The position numbers and the translations under genes are program-made. From NCBI GenBank assembly GCA_964511025.1, contig CAZEDK010000001.1, positions 31,032-95,031 on the forward strand: a stretch of 64,000 nt of DNA. Reading direction: 5' to 3'. This DNA is from CAZEDK01 sp964511025 (GTDB lineage Bacteria; Patescibacteriota; Gracilibacteria; UBA1369; GWF2-33-10). Positions 57,514 to 64,000 of the stretch are shown piece by piece; the stretch's first letter is position 1; the number at the start of each line of letters is the position of its first letter. The notes below the pieces were generated by a model that ran no database searches, was not told the DNA's origin, and saw only the letters and a program-made list of their open reading frames with translations.

Positions 57514-57756
57514 ATGGGACTGCAAAACTACCAAAAACCTGAGAAATATATAGTGGATGCTTATCTCAAAGAAATCACAAGTGATTATGCGTTGCTTGAA
57601 AGTAGCTTGGGTGTTAGTTTCAGATGGCCAATTGGAAAGTTGCCAGCTAACAGCAAAATTGGTGACTCTGTACAAATAAAGCTAATCACAAAAGAGACAG
57701 AAAAAGATGAAACTTACGAACAAATGCGAAATCTTCTCAATGAAATCGTGAATTAA
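57514..57756 (+). CDS. Small conserved-looking protein downstream of hppA, unrecognised
   Basis: An 80-residue soluble protein. KYIVDAYLKEITSDYALLES (about 11-30) and GVSFRWPIGKLPANSKIGDS (about 33-52) suggest a small beta-barrel of the SH3/OB kind, followed by a helix (EKDETYEQMRNLLNEIVN). I do not recognise a family. It is 12 bases after hppA on the same strand and converges with malate dehydrogenase, so it may be co-expressed with the pyrophosphatase. Confidence 0.7.
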   Translation: MGLQNYQKPEKYIVDAYLKEITSDYALLESSLGVSFRWPIGKLPANSKIGDSVQIKLITKETEKDETYEQMRNLLNEIVN

Positions 57757-57762
57757 TGTGAG

Positions 57763-58680
57763 TTAAAGCAATGTAATGTGAGATTTTACATCCTTTGCTG
57801 CTATTTCCATCGCAGTTTTTTCGGCGTCTGTTAAATTAATTTCAATAATTTCTTCAATTCCATGTTTACCTATTCTTGCAGGGACACCCAAATATAGACC
57901 TGAAAAACCATATTCTCCTTCAAGATACGATGAAACAGGATATATCGCATTTTGATTCTTAGTGATAGCTTGGATTATTTCAAATATTGAAATTGCAGGA
58001 GCAAAATAAGCGCTACCTGTTTTTAGATGACCAACTATTTCAGCTCCAGCACTTTTTGTCTTTTCTACCAAAATCTTAATTTCGTCAAGCGATAATAATT
58101 CTTTTAACGAAATACCTGCAACATAAGTATGATCAACCAGAGGTACCATCGTATCACCATGAGTCCCAAGCACCATACTTTGAACTTGTAGTGTGGAAAC
58201 TTTTAATTTTTCTGAGATAAAAGCTCTAAAACGCACCGTATCTAGCATCCCTGCCATCCCAATAACTTTAGACTTATGAAACCCAGATAATTTATATGCT
58301 AGATACGTCATGACATCCAAAGGGTTTGTAACACAAATAATAATGGAGTTTGGCGCATATTTGGCTACATTTGGAACTACTTGACGAATAATATCTGCAT
58401 TCTTATTTTGCAAATCATCTCTATTCATCCCTGGTATTCTAGGAAATCCAGCTGTAATAACAACGATATTTGATCCGGAAATATCTTCATAATTATCTGT
58501 CCCTTTGACTTTGACATCAGAATACAAAAAAGGGGCACACTGCATCAAATCAAGCGCTTTACCTTTTGCTGAACCGACATTGACATCAAGAAGCACAACA
58601 TTATTTACTATTTTCTTTTCAAGTAGTCTATATGCTGCAGTCGAGCCAACAAATCCTGATCCAATAATAGATACTTTCAT
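57763..58680 (-). CDS. mdh: Malate dehydrogenase (LDH-like)
   Basis: The 305-residue NAD-dependent dehydrogenase has GSGFVGSTAA (about 7-16) as dinucleotide loop and LDVNVGSAKGKALDL (about 30-44). The substrate loop reads PRIPGMNRDDL, with Arg where lactate dehydrogenases carry Gln, which indicates malate/oxaloacetate. The catalytic His lies in GTHGDTMVP (about 174-182) and CVTNPLDVMTY is normal. No other TCA genes are nearby, so it may serve NADH balancing. It is monocistronic and convergent with the hppA pair. Confidence 0.92.
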   Translation of the reverse strand: MKVSIIGSGFVGSTAAYRLLEKKIVNNVVLLDVNVGSAKGKALDLMQCAPFLYSDVKVKGTDNYEDISGSNIVVITAGFPRIPGMNRDDLQNKNADIIRQVVPNVAKYAPNSIIICVTNPLDVMTYLAYKLSGFHKSKVIGMAGMLDTVRFRAFISEKLKVSTLQVQSMVLGTHGDTMVPLVDHTYVAGISLKELLSLDEIKILVEKTKSAGAEIVGHLKTGSAYFAPAISIFEIIQAITKNQNAIYPVSSYLEGEYGFSGLYLGVPARIGKHGIEEIIEINLTDAEKTAMEIAAKDVKSHITLL

Positions 58681-58822
58681 AACTTAAAAATTATTTTTAT
58701 CACTGTAACAATAAATAACGAATACTCAAAAAGAAATAATAAAAACGCGTCATATTTTTCGAATTTATCAAATACTTTTTCTGGCTAAATAAAAAATTAG
58801 TTATAATATGTATACTGTCATT

Positions 58823-58857
58823 CTTTATCCTTTATCTCCTTTATCCTTTATCCTTTA
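58823..58857 (+). repeat. TTTATCC-type heptamers just before a start codon
   Basis: Repeated TTTATCC and TTTATCT units with one CC interruption, ending 5 bases before the ATG at 58863. The same unit occurs between rplJ and rplL. Confidence 0.8.
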
Positions 58858-58862
58858 CAACA

Positions 58863-59255
58863 ATGACTTTTCCGCAAATACTACCAATGTTACTTGGTCT
58901 CATGATAATAGCAACAAGACTTCCTGGAGTATTCAATCCAAAACAATTTCTAAAAGTCGTTACTGAAATGCTATCAGATGAAAAATTAATGCGAATATTT
59001 GGATTTCATGCGACAGCTATGGGAGCTTTGTTTATGCTTATGTGGCCTTATTATACAAGCGGAATATATATTATTTTTCCTTTACTTGGAGCTCTCACAT
59101 TTTTCATTGGACTTAATATGATGTGGAATCCTCAAGCAACCTATAAGAAAGTTTTCAAATTAATATTAAAACTCCCACCGGAAAAAATACGTTTTTTGAC
59201 TTTGCTAGCAGCGCTAATCGGTTGCGGACTAATATATCTTGGTTGGAACTGGTAA
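58863..59255 (+). CDS. Small multi-span membrane protein, unrecognised
   Basis: A 130-residue protein with three or four spans (about 5-22, 48-64, 68-88, 108-128). ATRLPGVFNPKQFLKVVTEM and NMMWNPQATYKKVFKLILKL are soluble connectors with basic residues. No catalytic motif is visible and I know no family. It lies alone between malate dehydrogenase and the restriction genes. Its ribosome-binding region is occupied by heptamers. Confidence 0.72.
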   Translation: MTFPQILPMLLGLMIIATRLPGVFNPKQFLKVVTEMLSDEKLMRIFGFHATAMGALFMLMWPYYTSGIYIIFPLLGALTFFIGLNMMWNPQATYKKVFKLILKLPPEKIRFLTLLAALIGCGLIYLGWNW

Positions 59256-59449
59256 AAGAGGAGATAATAAACGTTATGTGAAATGCATGTTTTACTTTTG
59301 GGCTATCGCCTAGCTCTAAAAAAGAATTTTAATTTTGTTTTTTATTTATTAGAAAGGGGTATAAGGTGTTTTCTCCGCTCCGCTACGAAAACGATTTATT
59401 TATAAGGGGAAAACGAATACAATGACATTGTTTAACTTGGAAAATTACT

Positions 59450-61180
59450 ATGGCGAAAAAAGATTATACAAATTGGGATAGAAAAGAGTTAATCAAAGAG
59501 ATTGACCAACTTCGTAAACGCAAAAAATATGGGCTTGTTTGGGAAGATAAGCCGGAAAATGTTGTTGAGCAATGCAAGACAGAATTGCCGGTTTTGGAAG
59601 AAGTAAAAAGCAAAGAGATAATTACCGACCCAGACAAACCAGTGAATTTATTGATTGAGGGCGATAATTATCACGCTCTTTCAGTTTTGAATTACACCCA
59701 TAAAGGCAAAATTGATGTTATTTATATTGATCCACCGTATAACACAGGAAACAAGGATTTTGTTTATAATGATAATTATATTGATCGAGAAGATAGTTTC
59801 AGACATAGCAAGTGGCTTTCGTTTATGAGTAATAGGCTAAAATTGGCTAAAAATTTACTAAAAAATACGGGGGTTATTTTTATTAGTATTGATGATAACG
59901 AAATGGCACAGTTAAAAGTACTTTGTGATGAAATATTCGGTGAAGAATTGTATGTTGCTATTTTCCCATGGAAAAAAAGAAGTGCCAAAAGTGATGTTCC
60001 AAATGGGATTTCTCAGGATTATGAGTGGGTTTTATGTTATGCAAAAGAAAACTTTCGTGCAGGAATTACGCATAATAGAAAATACTACTATACGGATGAT
60101 TATCCCAATGATGGCTGGAGATTATCTGATATAACAACACAAAAAAATGAGAGAGATCGTCCCAATTCCGCATTTGATTTAGTAAATCCTAAAACAGGTA
60201 AAATTTATAAGTATAATCCAAATAGATTATGGGGTATAACAAAAGATACTTTTCAGTTTTATTATGATAAAGGTAAAATAGTTTTTCCTGAAGATTATAA
60301 CTTTTTAAAAATTAAAATTCCTGCTTATCGTGTTTTTGAAAGCGAAGATAAAGCAAAAGCGTTGAAAAAATATGGCTCAGAAGATTCAATAAAAGCAATT
60401 TCAACAGCATTTCCAAAAGAAGTAGGAATGTCGCAAGATGGCAATAAGGAGCTAGTAGATTTGTTTGGAGAAAAAGTATTTAGTTTTCCCAAACCAACTT
60501 CTTTAATATCTTATTTATTAGAAATTATTAGTAATAAAAATTCTGTAGTTTTAGATTTTATGGCGGGAACTGGAACAACTGGGCATGCAATAATAAATCT
60601 TAATAAAAAAGATGGCGGTTCAAGAAGTTTTATTTTGTGCACAAATAATGAATTAAATGGTGTGGGCAGTGACCTAGCAAAAGAAAATCCAAATGAAAAC
60701 AAGGAAAGTTTTGGTATTTGCCAACGAGTTTGTTATCCAAGATTAGAAAAAGTAATTAAGGGATATAAGAATAACAAAAATGAAAAGATTGATGGATTAG
60801 GCGAAAATCTTAAATATTTTATAACCTCTTTCGTCCCAGCCGACCCAACGGATAAAAACAAAATTGCCCTTACAGAGAAAACAGCAGGAATGCTTTGCGT
60901 AAAAGAAGATACTTTTGAAGAAGTGAGATCAACAAAGCAGTATAAAATTTTCCGAAACAAAAAGCGATATACCGGAATTATTTTTGATCATCAGGCGATA
61001 GATGATTTAAAAAAAGAAATTGCTAAAATTGATGGCAAATTCAGCCTTTATGTTTTCTCATTAAGCAATGATGATTATTCAGAAGAATTTGCAGACTTAA
61101 AAAAGAAAGCAAGGCTATCGCCTATCCCCGAAGCAATTTTGAAAGTTTATCGGGAAATTTTTAAACCTAACAGGAAATAA
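59450..61180 (+). CDS. mod: Type III restriction-modification methyltransferase (Mod)
   Basis: A 576-residue DNA adenine methyltransferase of the beta class. Motif IV IYIDPPYNTGNKDF (about 90-103) comes first, and the SAM-binding motif VLDFMAGTGTTGHAI (about 366-380) comes after the target-recognition region (about 160-330). A helical N-terminus precedes it (about 1-60), as in type III Mod proteins. It should methylate one strand of an asymmetric site and give specificity to Res, whose gene starts one base after the Mod stop. The recognition sequence cannot be read from sequence. The central region would be the variable specificity part. Confidence 0.93.
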   Translation: MAKKDYTNWDRKELIKEIDQLRKRKKYGLVWEDKPENVVEQCKTELPVLEEVKSKEIITDPDKPVNLLIEGDNYHALSVLNYTHKGKIDVIYIDPPYNTGNKDFVYNDNYIDREDSFRHSKWLSFMSNRLKLAKNLLKNTGVIFISIDDNEMAQLKVLCDEIFGEELYVAIFPWKKRSAKSDVPNGISQDYEWVLCYAKENFRAGITHNRKYYYTDDYPNDGWRLSDITTQKNERDRPNSAFDLVNPKTGKIYKYNPNRLWGITKDTFQFYYDKGKIVFPEDYNFLKIKIPAYRVFESEDKAKALKKYGSEDSIKAISTAFPKEVGMSQDGNKELVDLFGEKVFSFPKPTSLISYLLEIISNKNSVVLDFMAGTGTTGHAIINLNKKDGGSRSFILCTNNELNGVGSDLAKENPNENKESFGICQRVCYPRLEKVIKGYKNNKNEKIDGLGENLKYFITSFVPADPTDKNKIALTEKTAGMLCVKEDTFEEVRSTKQYKIFRNKKRYTGIIFDHQAIDDLKKEIAKIDGKFSLYVFSLSNDDYSEEFADLKKKARLSPIPEAILKVYREIFKPNRK

Positions 61181-61181
61181 T

Positions 61182-63398
61182 ATGATACTAAAAAATTATC
61201 AAGAAACCGCCATTCACAAACTCCTTATCCGTTCAAAAGAACTTTTGAGTCAAAATGGAGAAAAGAAAGTTGTTTTTAAAGCCCCCACGGGAAGCGGAAA
61301 AACGATTATGATGGCGGAATTTTTAAAACGATTAATTAATGACTACGAACTCAAGCAAAAAGAATTTGTATTTATTTGGACTGCACCTCGCAAACTTCAC
61401 AATCAAAGTAAAGATAAATTGGATAAATATTACGAAAACACCAGAGCTTTGGAGTGTGTAAATTTTGAGGATTTAACCGACCGACAAATTGGTAGAGATG
61501 AAATCTTGTTTTTGAACTGGGAAAGCATAAACAAAAAAGACAAAAACACGATAGTAAAAGAGAACGAAAAAGAATTTTATCTCGGCAAAATTGTTGAGAA
61601 TACGAAAGAAGAAGGACGAGAAATCGTTTTGATTATTGACGAAAGCCACCACCACGCCACAAGTGAAATTTCTCAAGATTTAATTACGGACATTGCCCCA
61701 AGGCTGACGATAGAAGTTTCCGCTACGCCTGTTATTTCAAACCCCGACGAGATTGTTTCCGTGCCTTTGGAAGATGTGAAATTGGAAGGCATGATAAAAA
61801 AATCCGTTATCCTCAATCCAAATTTCAAAAATGTTTTATCAGGTGATAGCTTGAAAACCACGCTTGCGGACGGAACAGACGCAATGGTGCTAGAAGAAGG
61901 CATAAAGAAACGAACAGAAATTGCAAAGGCGTACAAAGAAGCAGGTATTGATATAAATCCGCTTTTACTTATTCAATTACCCGATCGTAAAACACAAGCA
62001 GAAGATCAAGTTAAAAATGATGTTGTGCGTATTTTGAAAGATAAATACGGAATGACGACAGAAAACGGCAAATTGGCAATTTATTTATCGGAAGAAAAAG
62101 AGAATCTCGAAAACATCGCAAAAAATAATCACGAAACTGAAGTTTTGATTTTCAAACAAGCAATCGCTTTAGGCTGGGATTGCCCTCGCGCTCAAGTCTT
62201 GGTGCTTTTCAGAGATTGGAAAAGTCTTACATTTTCGGTCCAAACAGTCGGACGAATTATGCGTATGCCCGAACCCGACACAGGACACTACAAACAGGAA
62301 ATTTTGAATCATGGTTTTGTATACACCAACCTTGCTGACATTGAGATTAAGGAGGACATGGCAAGGAACTATGTAACGATTTATACCAGTCAAAGAATTG
62401 AAAGTTACAAACCGATCAAACTGGAATCGGTTTATCGCCTACGACAAAGAGAAAAGACTCGTTTAAGCCCGAAGTTTATCAATATCTTTGTAGATGAAGC
62501 TAAAAAATACGACCTTGAAAATAAAATTGCAACCAAAGGGCAAAAGTTAGAACTCTCTTTAATTTCCGACTATGAAGCGGAGGGCGTTGATAAACTCGCC
62601 AATGCAGAAATTAAGGGTGAAGCAAAAATCAACACCGAAAACGAAGCTGATTTACAAAAGCTCTATGACTATTTTGTAAAAAATAATCTTTCTCCGTTTT
62701 ATCCCGAAGACCGCTCAATCGGCAGATTAAAAGAAGCGATTTACTACTTCTTCAGAATACGTCTTGGCATGGAATATACAGACCGCTTTGCTGAAATTAT
62801 CAATATTGTTTTAAGCCAAAAAAATAGCCAACACTTTGTTAATGTCATTGATAGCACTAAAGAAAAATATATTGCCGAAACTCAGAAACGAGAAGCGGAA
62901 CTGCAAAAATCAGCTGATTGGGAATTGCCTGAAATGCTGAACTTTGGCGGAAACTTCACAGAGTTTAAAACCAATTTATCAGCAATGAAGCCGTTTTATT
63001 ACGATAATAAATGGAAAACCGAAGAAGCGTTTATTAAATTTCTTGAAAAATCAGATCAAATTGAATGGTGGTTTAAAAATAGCGACCGAGACGCTACATT
63101 TTTTGCCGTGCCATATATCGAGAATGACGAGCAAAAACCTTTTTATATTGATTTTATCGTGAAATTTAAAGGCGGAAAAATAGGTTTATTTGATACGAAA
63201 AGCGGAAACACAATCAAAGACGCACGAGAAAAAAGCGATGGTTTACAAGAATATATAAAAAAACACAAAAACATTTCCGGCGGAATTGTGGCAAACACGA
63301 ACTCCCGAGATTTTTCCGGTCGCTGGATGTGCTACAAAGGACAGGGAACAGAACTTAACCCTGATGACTTTTCTAATTGGGAATTATTAGAAATATAA
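61182..63398 (+). CDS. res: Type III restriction enzyme Res subunit (SF2 helicase-nuclease)
   Basis: The 738-residue product has the SF2 motifs FKAPTGSGKTIMMAEF (about 27-42), LIIDESHHHATSE (about 150-162, DESH box) and SATPV (about 178-182). The helicase motif VQTVGRIMRMPEP follows near 351-363. Near the C-terminus, YIDFIVKFKGGKIGLFDTKSG (read in two parts, about 653-674) is a PD-(D/E)xK nuclease core with D-x-K. With Mod it forms a type III system that translocates or slides and cuts between two head-to-head sites. It is followed at once by a DUF3800 gene. Confidence 0.92.
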   Translation: MILKNYQETAIHKLLIRSKELLSQNGEKKVVFKAPTGSGKTIMMAEFLKRLINDYELKQKEFVFIWTAPRKLHNQSKDKLDKYYENTRALECVNFEDLTDRQIGRDEILFLNWESINKKDKNTIVKENEKEFYLGKIVENTKEEGREIVLIIDESHHHATSEISQDLITDIAPRLTIEVSATPVISNPDEIVSVPLEDVKLEGMIKKSVILNPNFKNVLSGDSLKTTLADGTDAMVLEEGIKKRTEIAKAYKEAGIDINPLLLIQLPDRKTQAEDQVKNDVVRILKDKYGMTTENGKLAIYLSEEKENLENIAKNNHETEVLIFKQAIALGWDCPRAQVLVLFRDWKSLTFSVQTVGRIMRMPEPDTGHYKQEILNHGFVYTNLADIEIKEDMARNYVTIYTSQRIESYKPIKLESVYRLRQREKTRLSPKFINIFVDEAKKYDLENKIATKGQKLELSLISDYEAEGVDKLANAEIKGEAKINTENEADLQKLYDYFVKNNLSPFYPEDRSIGRLKEAIYYFFRIRLGMEYTDRFAEIINIVLSQKNSQHFVNVIDSTKEKYIAETQKREAELQKSADWELPEMLNFGGNFTEFKTNLSAMKPFYYDNKWKTEEAFIKFLEKSDQIEWWFKNSDRDATFFAVPYIENDEQKPFYIDFIVKFKGGKIGLFDTKSGNTIKDAREKSDGLQEYIKKHKNISGGIVANTNSRDFSGRWMCYKGQGTELNPDDFSNWELLEI

Positions 63399-63402
63399 TT
63401 TT

Positions 63403-64000
63403 ATGAAACTACTTTACATTGATGAATCTCATGATAAGAAGAATTACGCATTATGTGGATTTTTGATTAACGACATCAATTATCGTAAATTGAATGCGGA
63501 CTTTAACACCTTTCTCAAGAAAGAATTTAATCTTGAAGAAGACCAGGAATTAAAGGGCGACGAATTATTTAATGGGAGAGATTTTTGGAAAGAAAAATCA
63601 ATGGATGAAAGAAATGCCGCTCTCTGTAAAATATTTGATTTTCTTAAAGACACAAAAGGAACTGATTTTTTATTAGCGTATTCTTCAGTAAAAAAAGAAA
63701 ATCAACACGAATTATATTTCGAACTATTAGAAAAACTTATCGAAAAATCAGCAACAATAGTTTCAAAACTAGGGAAAACGAATAGGCAACTACTTATTAT
63801 ATTTGATGAGCGACAAGATTTTAAAAAAGAGAAAAAAGTTTTTTATCAAATTGCACAGAAAAAAACAGAAGTTATCAAAAAACATAAAAAATCATGTACG
63901 GTTGTTGATTATGGCTACGAAGGAATTTCAAAATTTAGCCGAATGTTACAAATTGCTGATTTTGTCGGTTATTTTTTCAGAAATCATTGTAGTATGGTAG
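63403..64000 (+). CDS. DUF3800 family protein, truncated by the window end
   Basis: The frame opens at ATG 63403, four bases after the Res stop, and stays open for 199 codons to the window edge, so the C-terminus is not seen. MKLLYIDESHDKKNYALCGF is the DUF3800 start with Asp-Glu at residues 7-8. LLIIFDERQDFKKEKKVFY (about 127-145) and LQIADFVGYFFRN (about 185-197) match later conserved blocks, the latter with Asp. The family has an RNase H-like fold and is often found in defence loci. Placement as third gene of the operon suggests a link with the restriction system. Confidence 0.85.
   Translation, partial: MKLLYIDESHDKKNYALCGFLINDINYRKLNADFNTFLKKEFNLEEDQELKGDELFNGRDFWKEKSMDERNAALCKIFDFLKDTKGTDFLLAYSSVKKENQHELYFELLEKLIEKSATIVSKLGKTNRQLLIIFDERQDFKKEKKVFYQIAQKKTEVIKKHKKSCTVVDYGYEGISKFSRMLQIADFVGYFFRNHCSMV

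Noticed and set aside
57763..58680. Lactate dehydrogenase
   Set aside because: The substrate loop has Arg (PRIPGMNR) where lactate dehydrogenases have Gln, so malate is the better call.

Overview
This 64 kb window is AT-rich, densely coded bacterial chromosome. Genes end in TGA as well as TAA and TAG, so the standard bacterial code applies and not the UGA-glycine code of Gracilibacteria/SR1. The mix of genes is: type IV pilus ATPases, a type II pantothenate kinase, a membrane pyrophosphatase, a TraG/HerA-like membrane ATPase, lamin-tail surface proteins, LCP and DsbA proteins, and many toxin-antitoxin (TA) pairs. The ribosomal genes rplJ-rplL are not preceded by rplK-rplA and not followed by rpoB. 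This gene mix suggests a Candidate Phyla Radiation (Patescibacteria) lineage, perhaps Peregrinibacteria-like because a purine pathway is kept. That placement is inference; no 16S gene is in the window.

Layout. 0.1-1.5 kb: two divergent MazEF-type pairs. 1.45-6.9 kb: a repeat-rich stretch with a fold-back MITE, palindromic repeats, a 1363-residue single-pass membrane protein containing in-frame repeat copies, a GIY-YIG nuclease and a HicB-like protein. 7-15.2 kb (minus strand): rseP, frr, pyrH, a tail-anchored protein, pilT, groEL, groES with a promoter and CIRCE operator, and an RNase Y whose HD-domain metal ligands are largely replaced. 15.5-26.7 kb: DUF4143-type ATPase, rmuC, a lamin-tail/PKD surface protein, an LCP protein, the TraG-like ATPase, ftsQ, yajQ. 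26.8-38.6 kb: Nudix, a coiled-coil protein, then purL, purQ, purN, purM and ilvD, interrupted by vapBC, TA debris, a second MITE, an unrecognised gene and an AbiE pair. 38.6-45.4 kb: BRO protein, serine hydrolase, two RelE-superfamily TA pairs, ABC exporter, MFS transporter, DsbA-like protein. 45.4-51 kb: rplJ-rplL with an L10 leader and attenuator, then a pilus operon (PilN-like, PilO-like, PilB, PilC). 51-59.3 kb: PH-domain membrane protein, lepB, metG, tRNA-Cys, tRNA-Leu, coaW, hppA, malate dehydrogenase. 59.4-64 kb: type III restriction-modification genes followed by a DUF3800 gene that runs off the end.

Three themes recur. First, seven-base repeats occur at ten or more places. Some lie inside purL and coaW or form the end of pilT; others sit directly against start codons (Nudix, purQ, rplL, a membrane protein). 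Because 7 is not a multiple of 3, the copies in or at coding sequence could cause frameshift switching. Second, non-autonomous palindromic elements are common: a 160-bp MITE in two 97%-identical copies with TTA duplications, 'VIPAKAGIQ'-type and 'SPLDKGGQGDF'-type repeats that add peptide to real proteins, and a GIY-YIG gene flanked by such repeats. Third, the purine operon has been repeatedly invaded by TA modules, one of them bracketed by a duplicated purL 3' end.

Most attractive leads: the apparently catalytically dead RNase Y, the heptamer repeats in housekeeping genes, the MITE pair, the 44-bp perfect palindrome centred on the abiEi start codon, and the GIY-YIG/repeat unit.
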